Of a stretch of DNA of 64,000 nucleotides, positions 53,233 to 61,344 are shown one piece after another. The position numbers and the translations under genes were made by a program. Every line of letters starts with the position of its first letter. Position 1 is the first letter of the stretch. Source of the DNA: Fodinibius sediminis. Its GTDB lineage: Bacteria > Bacteroidota > Rhodothermia > Balneolales > Balneolaceae. Where the stretch lies: positions 1-64,000 of the forward strand of contig NZ_FXTH01000018.1 in NCBI RefSeq assembly GCF_900182555.1, given 5' to 3'. A model generated the notes under the pieces. It saw only the letters and a list, made by a program, of their open reading frames with translations. It was not told the origin of the DNA and did not search any database.

Positions 53233-53475
53233 ATGCCTGATACCGTAGAAGAAATCGATGTTCGTAAAATTCCTCCTCATAAAAAGCACGCAACAATTTT
53301 TGATACCTATGACGGGCTTGATGAGGGAGAGGCTTTTATCATCATTAATGACCATGATCCGAAACCTCTGCGTTACCAAATGTCTGCAATGCATGGACAG
53401 GATAGCTTCAGTTGGGATTATCTGGAAGAAGGTCCCGAAGTCTGGAAGGTACATATCGGTAAAAATGCTGAGTAA
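53233..53475 (+). CDS. Single DUF2249 domain protein
   Basis: An 80-residue DUF2249 domain: IDVRKIPPHKKHATIFDTYDGL, then IINDHDPKPLRYQMSAMHGQ and WKVHIGKNAE. It is similar to the two units of the protein at 42105. A second, unrelated frame within it is a shadow. The gene is 3 bases from the MIP18-like gene. The function is not known; co-occurrence with RIC and Fe-S genes suggests a part in Fe-S or NO stress. Confidence 0.87.
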   Translation: MPDTVEEIDVRKIPPHKKHATIFDTYDGLDEGEAFIIINDHDPKPLRYQMSAMHGQDSFSWDYLEEGPEVWKVHIGKNAE

Positions 53476-53478
53476 CAA

Positions 53479-53811
53479 ATGATGGATTATACTTCCATAG
53501 ATCGGCGCAAGATAGCCCGGAAGCTTCGAGAAGTGATTGACCCCGAACTCGGAGTAAACATCGTAGACCTTGGTTTGGTCTACAACATTCTGTATGACGA
53601 TGGCAGAGTGATTGTAGAATTTACGGCTACGACTCCGGGCTGTCCTATGCGTCGTTTTTTGCAACAACAAGTCGAAGAAAAGCTGGCATCCATTGATGAA
53701 ATCAATGAGTATGAAGCCCGCATGGTTTGGGAGCCCGAATGGACCGTAGATATGATCAAAGAGGACGTGGATTTTTTTGCACATCCACCACCTCAGCAAC
53801 GTGTGCAATAA
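53479..53811 (+). CDS. MIP18/SufT family iron-sulfur assembly protein
   Basis: A 110-residue DUF59 (MIP18-like) protein. The conserved strings are VIDPELGVNIVDLGLVYNI, the Cys-containing TTPGCPMRRFLQQQVEEKL and MVWEPEWTVDMIKEDVD. Members such as SufT, PaaD and the eukaryotic CIAO2 help to deliver Fe-S clusters. Its Cys in GCP is the likely functional residue. With ferredoxin upstream and the membrane oxidase genes downstream, a role in maturation is likely. Confidence 0.9.
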   Translation: MMDYTSIDRRKIARKLREVIDPELGVNIVDLGLVYNILYDDGRVIVEFTATTPGCPMRRFLQQQVEEKLASIDEINEYEARMVWEPEWTVDMIKEDVDFFAHPPPQQRVQ

Positions 53812-53828
53812 AAAATGTGTAGGCGACG

Positions 53829-54950
53829 ATGAATAGTAAGGTAAACGTACCGACATATATTTTGGTAGGATTGTTGTTTCTGGCTGCCATCGGTTTATTG
53901 ACGGGATTATATGCTGGTTTAGTCCGATTGGGATTCCTGTCGGAAGTTGATCATGCCGTATCTCCTTTAGCCCATGGGCCACTTATGATTAACGGTTTTT
54001 TAGGTACGCTCATTGGACTGGAACGAGCGGCCGCACTTGACAAGAAATGGGCATTCATCGGTCCCGTTTTTATGGCCGTTTCAACGGTTTTTCTGTTAAC
54101 CGGCTTGCAAGTACTGGGGGAGTGGAGCCTCATATTAGGTTCGGTTGGCCTTGCCGTTGTCATGGGTTTTCTATACTACTTGCAGCCTAAAATTTACCAC
54201 CTGATCATGGCGTTGGGAGCTGGCGCTTTACTGGTTGGTAATCTGTTTTATGTATCTGGGTATCCGATTTATATGCTGGTTGGCTGGTGGGCGGCCTTTC
54301 CCATGCTTACCATTTTTGGCGAACGGCTAGAGCTCAATCGTATCATGCGTCCGCCCAAGCAGGCGCAACAAATATTTGCCGGACTCATTTTAGGGTGGAT
54401 TATAGCATTAATTGTTACACACGTTGATCGTGCCATTGGATGGAGTATAGCTTCGCTGCTGTTAATCGGAGTAGCTGGCTGGTTGATACAATACGATGTA
54501 GCCCGGCGCACGATCAAATCGGTCGAGTGGACCCGCTACAGTGCCATCTGCCTGCTCACGGGCTATGGTTGGCTGATATTGGCAGGACTATTCGGGCTCT
54601 GGTACGGCTTCCCAACCGCGGGTCCAATGTATGACGGACTGCTCCACATAATTTTTGTAGGATTTGTTTTCAGCATGATATTTGCTCACGCTTCGGTCAT
54701 TATTCCTTCATTGTCAGGAAAAATGGTGCCCTGGCACGGGTATTTCTACCTACCCTTGATTTTGCTGCACAGCTTTTTAGCAGTCAGAATTTTTGGTGAC
54801 CTGGTGTTATCCCCGCTTGTCAGAATAATAGGTAGTCACGGTAATGTATTAGCCATTATTCTTTTTCTGGCAGGGGTATTGTATCAGTTGTTATCCAAGG
54901 CATTTGAGAAGAAGAAGTTCAAAATGAAACAGGTTGAAAAATCACACTGA
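53829..54950 (+). CDS. NnrS-like heme-copper membrane protein
   Basis: A 373-residue protein with about 11-12 helices. HGPLMINGFLGTLIGLERAAAL in helix 2-3 and WWAAFPMLTIFGERLELNR are NnrS-related signatures; GLLHIIFVGFVFSMIFAHASVIIP carries more His. NnrS binds heme and copper, and protects cells from NO-derived damage and dinitrosyl iron complexes. It lies 18 bases after the MIP18-like gene and leads to ccoN. The exact role in this subgroup is inferred. Confidence 0.88.
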   Translation: MNSKVNVPTYILVGLLFLAAIGLLTGLYAGLVRLGFLSEVDHAVSPLAHGPLMINGFLGTLIGLERAAALDKKWAFIGPVFMAVSTVFLLTGLQVLGEWSLILGSVGLAVVMGFLYYLQPKIYHLIMALGAGALLVGNLFYVSGYPIYMLVGWWAAFPMLTIFGERLELNRIMRPPKQAQQIFAGLILGWIIALIVTHVDRAIGWSIASLLLIGVAGWLIQYDVARRTIKSVEWTRYSAICLLTGYGWLILAGLFGLWYGFPTAGPMYDGLLHIIFVGFVFSMIFAHASVIIPSLSGKMVPWHGYFYLPLILLHSFLAVRIFGDLVLSPLVRIIGSHGNVLAIILFLAGVLYQLLSKAFEKKKFKMKQVEKSH

Positions 54951-54959
54951 TAAAAATTG

Positions 54960-55262
54960 ATGGCACATCCAATCCAAGAAATAGTGAATGCTCGAAAGAG
55001 TACGGTAATGGATAAGCTTAAAAAAACTATACCTGGATTAGATTTGAAACTTGTTGGATGTAAAAGCGATATGGGGCTAATGAGTATAAAATCGGCTTCA
55101 GAGGTGATGCTGTATGTTCACCTAATGCAACTCAGTGAAGAAAAGACAAAAATTGAAATTGCACCGGGGTTTTCAAACTTAAAAGAACGTGATCAGTCTG
55201 AAGTGCCGGAACCAACAATTGCCAAAGTATTAAAAAGGTTGCAGGTTGAATTGGAGAATTAA
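54960..55262 (+). CDS. Hypothetical protein of about 100 residues inside the cbb3 cluster
   Basis: From the ATG at 54960 (a TTG three bases before is possible) this protein reads MAHPIQEIVNARKSTVMDKL, then IPGLDLKLVGCKSDMGLMSI and IEIAPGFSNLKERDQ. No domain is recognised. It is conserved in position between nnrS and ccoN, 10 bases from the former and 34 from the latter, so a role in assembly or regulation of that module is likely. One Cys (near residue 34) is present. Confidence 0.75.
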   Translation: MAHPIQEIVNARKSTVMDKLKKTIPGLDLKLVGCKSDMGLMSIKSASEVMLYVHLMQLSEEKTKIEIAPGFSNLKERDQSEVPEPTIAKVLKRLQVELEN

Positions 55263-55296
55263 TTTTAAGAAATACGTCAAAAAATAGAAATCAACA

Positions 55297-56727
55297 ATGA
55301 ATAAACCTTCTGCTGTACTTTCTGTGGAGCGGCCGCTAACGGTCGAAAAAGCAAAAGCCGAGGAGCGCATAGATACATCCCCAGAGTCTGTCAGGCTGAT
55401 ATTTTCCTTTATTGCCTGTTCGGCTTTTTGGCTGGTGTTTGGAACTCTCGTCGGTGAATATCTTGGGCTTAAATTTGTGTGGCCGGAACTCGATACCATC
55501 TCCTGGCTGTCTTTTGGGCGCCTGCGTCCCGTTCATACCAACGTCGTATTCTGGGGATTTTTGTCCCAAGGGATGCTAGCGCTTGCTTTATACGTGGTAC
55601 CGCGCACAAGTCAACGCGAACTGTTTAGCTATCGGTTAGGATGGAGCAGTTTAGGTCTGATGAATCTTTCTGTTGTATTAGGTGTCATTGCTCTAATGGC
55701 TGGTATAAACAATGGCGCGCAGGAATATCGCGAGTTTATCTGGCCGATCTTCGCCCTTTTTGCGTTGGGACTCATACTGGTTGCCTACAATCTGTATAAA
55801 ACCATTGCAGATCGGAATGTGAAAGAAATTTATATCTCCAATTGGTATATCCTTGCGGCCTGCCTTTGGACTATTATTCTTGTATTGGTGGCTTATCTGC
55901 CGGGCTACCAGCAGGATGGAATAAGCCAAACGGTGATTCAGGGCTATTACATGCACCAAGGCGTGGGACAGTGGTTTACGCCTATGGTATTAGGTCTTAC
56001 CTACTACTTCTTGCCCAAATTGTTAAACAGACCTATTTATTCGTACTCACTGGGGGTGCTGGCCTTCTGGACGCAAATGGTGTTTTACACTATGATCGGA
56101 TCGCACCACTTTGTATTTAGTCCTATCCCATGGTGGATTCAAACCGTTGCTATCGTCTTCAGTGTGGGTATGATCGTACCAGTAACAGCCGGTACCGGAA
56201 ACTTCCTGCTGACGATGCGTGGCAAGTGGCGATCCATTGCCCGTAGTTACTCACTGCCGTTTATTCTGGTTGGCGTCATTTTCTATGCCATTGTTTCATA
56301 TCAGGGCACGTTGGAAGCTTTCCGATCTCTTAATAAGGTGTGGCACTTTACCAACTTTACTATTGCCCACTCGCATATGAGCTTGTATGGTTTTGTTGCC
56401 TTCCTGATTTGGGGCGGCGTTTACGGACTTATTCCGCGAATGACCGGCAACGAGCCGCCACAATTTGCCGTCGGAGCTCACTTCTGGTTGGCGCTGATTG
56501 GCGTGTTGGTGTACAGTATTCCATTGATGGTTGGCGGTACGCTGCAGGGACTAAGCTGGATAGCTGGTGAGTCTTTTATCGAGTCCGTCACCTTGATGCA
56601 ACCTTACTGGGTGTGGAGAGCCGTAGGCGGCACGATGATGTTTATCTCACATCTGATATTCGCCTATAACGTCTGGAAGATGCGGCCCGGAAATCGTATT
56701 GAGACAGCTGAATCTACCAATTCATAA
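55297..56727 (+). CDS. ccoN: cbb3-type cytochrome c oxidase subunit I
   Basis: A 476-residue, about 12-helix catalytic subunit. His80 (RPVHTNVVF) binds the low-spin heme with His358; His220 (YMHQGVGQW), His270 and His271 (GSHHFVF) are CuB ligands; His360 (IAHSHMS) binds the high-spin heme. Tyr264, six before the HisHis pair, is at the place of the cross-linked Tyr of C-family oxidases, so this is an O2 reductase rather than a nitric-oxide reductase. The helix-VI string HQGVGQW differs from the common HNAVGF. It is followed by ccoO at 16 bases. Confidence 0.94.
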   Translation: MNKPSAVLSVERPLTVEKAKAEERIDTSPESVRLIFSFIACSAFWLVFGTLVGEYLGLKFVWPELDTISWLSFGRLRPVHTNVVFWGFLSQGMLALALYVVPRTSQRELFSYRLGWSSLGLMNLSVVLGVIALMAGINNGAQEYREFIWPIFALFALGLILVAYNLYKTIADRNVKEIYISNWYILAACLWTIILVLVAYLPGYQQDGISQTVIQGYYMHQGVGQWFTPMVLGLTYYFLPKLLNRPIYSYSLGVLAFWTQMVFYTMIGSHHFVFSPIPWWIQTVAIVFSVGMIVPVTAGTGNFLLTMRGKWRSIARSYSLPFILVGVIFYAIVSYQGTLEAFRSLNKVWHFTNFTIAHSHMSLYGFVAFLIWGGVYGLIPRMTGNEPPQFAVGAHFWLALIGVLVYSIPLMVGGTLQGLSWIAGESFIESVTLMQPYWVWRAVGGTMMFISHLIFAYNVWKMRPGNRIETAESTNS

Positions 56728-56742
56728 ATTATTTAACCTGTC

Positions 56743-57756
56743 ATGAAGCTTAATTTTCACAAAAATCACAAATTACTATTCGGCGTGGTCTTCTGGGGAT
56801 TTGTGTTCCTCAGCTTAATAATAGCGGTATTTCCAGCCCTTTGGGTGCAACAGGAAAATGAACCACTGCCTGCCAGTGAACCGATAACTGAGCTAGAACG
56901 CAAAGGGATGAAAGTATTCATCAATGAAGGTTGTGTGTACTGTCATACCCAGCAGGTTCGTCCGATTGCTATGGATGAAAACTGGGGTCGGCCATCGGCG
57001 CCTGGTGATTATGCACGTATCAACCGTCCCAGCGTTTGGCGACAGACACCGGCCGTTCTGGGCAGTGCTCGAACCGGACCGGATTTAACAAGTATTGGCA
57101 AGCGACAGCCCAGTGCGGTGTGGCATTACATGCACCTGTATAATCCCCGTTCGGTGGTGAAAGAATCTATCATGCCTTCCTACCCGTGGCTATTTAAGAT
57201 TGTTGAAAATCCTTCCAAAGATGCTACCGTCGTTTCTATGCCCGGGGAATATGGCCCATCCAACGGTAAAATTATTGCTACTGAGAAGGCCGAAGCGCTG
57301 GTGGCCTACCTGCAATCGTTAAAGCAGGTATCCATGGATGCTGAAGCATCGGCTGCCCAGAAAGCAAAGGCTGATTCCATTGCAGCTCAGGCTGCCAAAA
57401 AGAAAATAGATGGTGCCACAATTTATGCGAACAACTGTGCCTCTTGTCATCAAAGTGATGGGCAGGGCGTAGAAGGAGTGTTCCCACCCATGGCAGGGGA
57501 TCCGGTAGTGACAGCCGAGGATCCTACGGATCATATTCGAATTGTGCTTTACGGATTACAGGGAGTACCTATCGAAGGAACCGAGTACCAGGGTATCATG
57601 CAGCCGTTCGGCGAAATGATGTCCGACGAAGAAGTGGCTGCGGTTATCAATCACGAACGGACCAGCTGGGGCAATGACGCGCCCACAGTGACAGCCGAAG
57701 ACGTGGCAAAAGTGCGCAATAATGATGAGTTAAATAAAATCCAAGCCGAGGAATAA
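56743..57756 (+). CDS. ccoO: CcoO fused to a second cytochrome c domain
   Basis: A 337-residue protein. One N-terminal membrane anchor (about 12-34) is followed by the monoheme CcoO domain with CVYCHTQQVRP (Cys64, Cys67, His68). An alanine/lysine-rich linker (about 195-222) leads to a second cytochrome c with CASCHQSDGQGVEG (232-240) and ligand Met in the QPFGEMM region. Normal CcoO ends after the first domain, so CcoO has gained a CcoP-like heme domain. This domain is closely similar to that of the protein at 57995, sharing EVAA(V/I)INHERTSWGND near its end. Confidence 0.93.
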   Translation: MKLNFHKNHKLLFGVVFWGFVFLSLIIAVFPALWVQQENEPLPASEPITELERKGMKVFINEGCVYCHTQQVRPIAMDENWGRPSAPGDYARINRPSVWRQTPAVLGSARTGPDLTSIGKRQPSAVWHYMHLYNPRSVVKESIMPSYPWLFKIVENPSKDATVVSMPGEYGPSNGKIIATEKAEALVAYLQSLKQVSMDAEASAAQKAKADSIAAQAAKKKIDGATIYANNCASCHQSDGQGVEGVFPPMAGDPVVTAEDPTDHIRIVLYGLQGVPIEGTEYQGIMQPFGEMMSDEEVAAVINHERTSWGNDAPTVTAEDVAKVRNNDELNKIQAEE

Positions 57757-57758
57757 TC

Positions 57759-57983
57759 ATGTTATCACTGTTTTTGACATTCATTCAACAGATCTCGGAA
57801 TTCTCCACTTCCAGCGAAGGACGAGAATATGCCCCGCCTGATGGTCCCCTTTATTACCTGGTGCTTATAGGGTCATCGATCATTGTTTTGGGGGTGGTAT
57901 TTTTTACGATTAAGTGGTTCATCTGGCCGGGCGAACAATCCGAAGATCATATTAAACGAACGATTTTAAAAGACGAATCTTAA
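57759..57983 (+). CDS. Small membrane subunit (CcoQ-like position)
   Basis: A 74-residue protein with one membrane helix (about 29-50, YYLVLIGSSIIVLGVVFFTIKWF) and a charged C-terminus. The position between ccoO and a cytochrome c protein is that of CcoQ/CcoS or of an auxiliary oxidase subunit, but the sequence itself shows no clear family. The ATG is 2 bases after the ccoO stop, so translation is coupled. Confidence 0.8.
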   Translation: MLSLFLTFIQQISEFSTSSEGREYAPPDGPLYYLVLIGSSIIVLGVVFFTIKWFIWPGEQSEDHIKRTILKDES

Positions 57984-57994
57984 CAACGAGCATA

Positions 57995-58822
57995 ATGTCT
58001 GAAGACAATAGTAACTTGATTCATGTGTACCTCGATGATGGGGATGAACCCATCGTTTCTTATCGACCTCCGGTGCGGTTTGAGCTGGATACGACCCAAC
58101 TGGAGGATGGCCCACATAAGCTGAAAGTAGTGGCTACCGATGCCAGCGGTCACAAAGGAGTTCGCACGATCCCCTTTGAGGTAAGAAATGGGCCCGGGAT
58201 TGATGTGGAAGGTCTGCAAGACAATGACATGCTCGAAGGGAAAGTCCCCATACTGCTGAATGCGTATGGTGGGGCCAAAGAACCCTTTTGGGAGCCATCC
58301 CGGGCCGAAACCCCAGCGCCGGTCCCAACCTGGGCATGGGTGTTACTTCTGGTCGTGGTAGCCTGGAGCGCATTTTATATTGCCCAGCAGTGGAATGTGC
58401 CGGACGAATATGCAAGTTCACCTACATACAGCTTCTTTACCGGTAAGGGTGATAATGCACAATCTACCGGACAGGCACCACCACCCTCCAAAGCAAATAT
58501 TGGAGCAACCTTGTACCGCACGAGCTGTGCAAGTTGTCATCAGGGGAATGGGGAAGGTGTTCCTGGGGCATTTCCGCCACTATCGGATGACCCTGTGGTA
58601 ACAGCGGAGGATCCGACCCGGCATATTGAAATTATTTTGTTTGGGATGCAGGGAAAATCTATAGACGGCGTAGAGTATTCTGCCGCGATGCCGCCTTTTT
58701 CCGAGCAACTCTCTGATGAGGAAGTGGCGGCTATTATCAATCACGAACGTACAAGCTGGGGTAATGATGCCCCGACTGTTACGGCTGAGCAGGTGCAAAA
58801 AGTGCGAGCACAGAGAAATTAG
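57995..58822 (+). CDS. Ig-like/TM/cytochrome c protein (CcoP analogue)
   Basis: A 275-residue protein. Residues 1-100 form a beta-sandwich (VRFELDTTQLEDGPHKLKVV) resembling Ig-like or cytochrome-associated FixH-type domains and are predicted cytoplasmic. One helix (about 113-130) is next, then a periplasmic cytochrome c domain with TSCASCHQGNGEG (Cys178, Cys181, His182) and a Met in AAMPPFSEQ. No diheme CcoP is found in this cluster, so it may substitute. Its heme domain is a close paralog of the extra domain of CcoO. The gene begins 11 bases after the small membrane protein. Confidence 0.88.
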   Translation: MSEDNSNLIHVYLDDGDEPIVSYRPPVRFELDTTQLEDGPHKLKVVATDASGHKGVRTIPFEVRNGPGIDVEGLQDNDMLEGKVPILLNAYGGAKEPFWEPSRAETPAPVPTWAWVLLLVVVAWSAFYIAQQWNVPDEYASSPTYSFFTGKGDNAQSTGQAPPPSKANIGATLYRTSCASCHQGNGEGVPGAFPPLSDDPVVTAEDPTRHIEIILFGMQGKSIDGVEYSAAMPPFSEQLSDEEVAAIINHERTSWGNDAPTVTAEQVQKVRAQRN

Positions 58823-58875
58823 AAGAATATCAAAATTCAAAAATCATAATTCTATAATTCATAAATCACAAAATT

Positions 58876-59301
58876 ATGCCAACAACGAAAGCAAGTGCAA
58901 TCTGGAATGGAGATTTAAAAAATGGAAATGGAACAATGAAAATGGATAGCGGCTCTTATGAAGGTCCTTATACCTTTGCTTCAAGGTTCGAGGATGGGGA
59001 AGGCACCAATCCCGAAGAGCTCATCGGAGCAGCACATGCTGGTTGCTTCTCCATGGCATTATCACTGGAATTATCCGAGGCGGGGTACGAACCTGAATCT
59101 ATCGATACTAGTGCAGAGGTAACCTTTGAAGTCGTTGACGGTGGTCCGGCGATTACTGGGATAAAGCTGATTACCGAAGCAAACGTGCCTGACATCGATA
59201 ACGATACGTTTCAGCAATTTGCTGAGGGCGCGAAAGAGGGATGCCCGGTTTCTAAAGCATTAGCGGGGACCGACATCACGCTCGATGCTACCCTATTATA
59301 A
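58876..59301 (+). CDS. OsmC family peroxiredoxin
   Basis: A 141-residue OsmC-type peroxide reductase. The first reactive Cys lies in AAHAGCFSMALSLEL (about residue 56), the second in AKEGCPVSKAL (about 126). YTFASRFEDGEGTNPEELIGA is the usual N-terminal substrate stretch. Thus both Cys of the OsmC mechanism are present. It reduces organic hydroperoxides, with lipoyl-type thiols as reductant in some cases; lplA is 2 kb downstream. A short gap (53 bases) separates it from the cytochrome gene. Confidence 0.93.
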   Translation: MPTTKASAIWNGDLKNGNGTMKMDSGSYEGPYTFASRFEDGEGTNPEELIGAAHAGCFSMALSLELSEAGYEPESIDTSAEVTFEVVDGGPAITGIKLITEANVPDIDNDTFQQFAEGAKEGCPVSKALAGTDITLDATLL

Positions 59302-59342
59302 TACTGTCACTGAATTATTAATCGAATAAATCTCATCACAAT

Positions 59343-59918
59343 ATGCGTTATTTAACTTATATATTTCCTCTTGTATTCTTGTTTTTTACTGCTTGTGGAG
59401 GCGGTTCTGATAACCAGAACCAAGCCCAAAGTAGTGCTGATACGCAAGCAACGAAAAGTCAATCATCCGATGTACGTACGATCAATATTATCGGTGTTGA
59501 CCAGATGAAGTATGTTGTCGAAGACGAAAACCAGCAGGGTATCACAACGGGTGCCAAAGTTGGCAACGACGGTATGCTTAAGCTGGAAACGATATCAGCT
59601 GATCCCGGCGATAAAATTCGTATTCAGCTGACGACCCAAAGTCAGCTGCCGGCTTCAGCCATGGCCCACAATTTTATTCTGCTAATGCTCTCGGCAGATG
59701 TGGATGCGTTCAACAGTGCAGCAATTAAAGCCAAAGACAACAATTATATTCCATCCGATATGACTGATCAGATTATAGCTCATACTAATTTGGCAGCCGG
59801 TGGGGAAACCGTTGAGGTCACCTTCACAGTCCCCGAGAAAACGGGTGATTACCCTTTTCTCTGTTCGTTCCCCGGACACTATGCAGCGGGCATGGAAGGG
59901 ACACTAAATGTTGAATAG
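59343..59918 (+). CDS. Azurin-type blue copper lipoprotein
   Basis: A 191-residue azurin with a lipoprotein signal (LFFTAC, Cys18) and a low-complexity spacer (25-42). Type I copper ligands are visible: His109 (SAMAHNF), Cys174, His179 and Met184 (FLCSFPGHYAAGMEG, the C-X4-H-X4-M motif). The inner disulfide pair of classic azurin is not apparent. It would pass electrons in the periplasm, as a membrane-tethered donor to the cbb3 oxidase, and a strong terminator follows. Confidence 0.94.
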   Translation: MRYLTYIFPLVFLFFTACGGGSDNQNQAQSSADTQATKSQSSDVRTINIIGVDQMKYVVEDENQQGITTGAKVGNDGMLKLETISADPGDKIRIQLTTQSQLPASAMAHNFILLMLSADVDAFNSAAIKAKDNNYIPSDMTDQIIAHTNLAAGGETVEVTFTVPEKTGDYPFLCSFPGHYAAGMEGTLNVE

Positions 59919-59926
59919 CAACGAAA

Positions 59927-59973
59927 AACCACGGTCACAGGCAATCATTATGCGGTTGCCTGGCCGTGGCTTC
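59927..59973 (+). terminator. Strong intrinsic terminator after azurin
   Basis: CCACGGTCACAGGCAA at 59929-59944 pairs (with one bulge) with TTGCCTGGCCGTGG at 59956-59969. It separates the cbb3 module from the RIC module. Confidence 0.75.
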
Positions 59974-60005
59974 TATTAATAATCAAAATTTGAATTAGTG
60001 AAGCT

Positions 60006-60728
60006 ATGCAAAAAGAAAAAGCTCGTACCATTGGTCAGATAGTAGCGGATAATTATCAGGCAGCGGAGGTATTTAATGCATTTGATATGGATTTTTGCTG
60101 TGGTGGAGATCGTACCGTAGATGAAGCATGTCAAGAAGTCAATATCAATCCCAATGAAGTGTGGCAAGCCTTGAAGGAATTAGAAACAGATGGTGCAAGA
60201 CAGGAAAACTATACCGAATGGTCTCTGGATTTTCTTATTGATTATATTATTAACAACCACCACAAGTTTTCGCGGGAAAAGTTACCTGAAATAGGTCAGT
60301 ATGCAAAGAAGGTTGCCAGCGTGCATGGCGACCGATATCCTGAATTGCAGAAAATATACTACGAATTCACAAAGTTGCACGGGGATATAATCAACCATCT
60401 TCAAAAAGAAGAAGAGCTTTTGTTTCCCTACGTGAAACGGCTTGTTGAAGCGGAGAAAAAAGGTAAACAGCCGAAAACGCCCGACTTTGGCAAGGCAGCC
60501 AATCCCATTTCTATGATGGAGCATGAGCATGATCAATCTGGGGCAGCTATGGAAAAGATTCGAGAGCTAAGTGATGATTTTACGCCCCCGGACGATGCCT
60601 GCACTACGTATCGACTATTGTTTGAAAATCTGGAAGCTTTTGAAAAAGATCTGCACAAGCATGTGCACTTGGAAAATAACATCCTGTTTCCCAAAGCAAT
60701 TGAATTAGAGCAATCCTTGAATCGGTAA
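60006..60728 (+). CDS. RIC family iron-sulfur repair protein (ScdA/YtfE/DnrN)
   Basis: A 240-residue di-iron protein that repairs Fe-S clusters damaged by NO or peroxide. The ScdA N-terminal domain has FDMDFCCGGDRTVDEAC (Cys31, Cys32). The hemerythrin-like four-helix part has NHHKFSREKL (85-86), VHGDRYPEL (107), HLQKEEELLFP (131-136), MEHEHDQSG (173-175) and HKHVHLENNILFP (219-223), so the di-iron ligands are complete. The degenerate paralog at 51877 aligns along the whole length. The gene starts after a terminator, 32 bases past it. Confidence 0.95.
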   Translation: MQKEKARTIGQIVADNYQAAEVFNAFDMDFCCGGDRTVDEACQEVNINPNEVWQALKELETDGARQENYTEWSLDFLIDYIINNHHKFSREKLPEIGQYAKKVASVHGDRYPELQKIYYEFTKLHGDIINHLQKEEELLFPYVKRLVEAEKKGKQPKTPDFGKAANPISMMEHEHDQSGAAMEKIRELSDDFTPPDDACTTYRLLFENLEAFEKDLHKHVHLENNILFPKAIELEQSLNR

Positions 60729-60747
60729 TACGACAGTAACGGTTTTT

Positions 60748-61125
60748 ATGGGGGATATACGGAACGATCAGGACGTGAAAGTCTTAGTTCACAATTTCTA
60801 TGAAAAGGTCCAGAACGACGATCGGCTTGGTTATATTTTCAATGATGTAGCCGAAGTAGCTTGGGATGAGCATCTGCCCAAAATGGTTGACTTCTGGTCG
60901 AATCTGCTTTTTCAAACGGGTCGGTACAAGGGGCGTCCTTTTCGGCAACACATGCCGCTTCCCATTAAAGAGGGTGATTTTGATCGATGGTACCGGTTGT
61001 TTGAGGAAACGGTGGATGAACTTTACAGGGGCGACAAGGCAAATTTTGCAAAACAGTTGGCTCGAAATATTGCTTCCTCGTTTGAACTTCGAATGGAAAA
61101 AGATGGATTACTAAAAAAAGAGTAA
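60748..61125 (+). CDS. Group III truncated haemoglobin
   Basis: A 125-residue 2-over-2 globin. The proximal His68 (PFRQHMPLPI) and Trp81 (FDRWY) are 13 apart, as for HisF8 and TrpG8 of truncated haemoglobins. The N-terminal VLVHNFYEKVQNDDRLGYIF and the middle WDEHLPKMVDFWSNLLF have the group III pattern. Such proteins bind O2 and NO and act in nitrosative-stress defence. It is 19 bases after ric and 2 bases before the next gene, so translation is linked. Confidence 0.92.
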   Translation: MGDIRNDQDVKVLVHNFYEKVQNDDRLGYIFNDVAEVAWDEHLPKMVDFWSNLLFQTGRYKGRPFRQHMPLPIKEGDFDRWYRLFEETVDELYRGDKANFAKQLARNIASSFELRMEKDGLLKKE

Positions 61126-61127
61126 TT

Positions 61128-61316
61128 ATGGATGAGGCAAAAATAAAAAAAGAAGTGGCCCAAAAGGTACAAAACGCATGCATTCAGGCAGCGCGGGAAG
61201 GCTTTCAAGAGGCTTCAATGAGCGGTCTTTGCACAGAAGGGGCTGCAGAAGCAGCCATAAGTGCGATTCAAAGGTTGGACCTGGATGATTTGCTCGACGA
61301 CACAACATCAAAATAA
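61128..61316 (+). CDS. Conserved small protein, 62 residues
   Basis: A small, mostly helical, amphipathic protein with KIKKEVAQKVQNACIQAAREGFQEA, then a GLCTEGAAEAAISAIQRLDL motif. Two Cys are present (18 and 35). No membrane segment. The ATG is 2 bases after the haemoglobin stop, so it is tightly linked. I do not recognise a named family; the GLCxEGAxEAAI string looks like a conserved signature in small proteins of unknown function. Confidence 0.75.
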   Translation: MDEAKIKKEVAQKVQNACIQAAREGFQEASMSGLCTEGAAEAAISAIQRLDLDDLLDDTTSK

Positions 61317-61344
61317 TATTAAATGAATCCGTACAGAAGCTGGT

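Noticed and set aside
53173-53982. Long minus-strand frame of 269 codons
   Set aside because: It is opposite the DUF2249 and MIP18 genes, which have clear family motifs, and its own translation looks random.
55297-56727. Reading the catalytic subunit as a nitric-oxide reductase (NorB)
   Set aside because: Tyr264 six residues before HisHis and the ccoO neighbour fit a cbb3 oxidase; NorB-type Glu residues are not seen.
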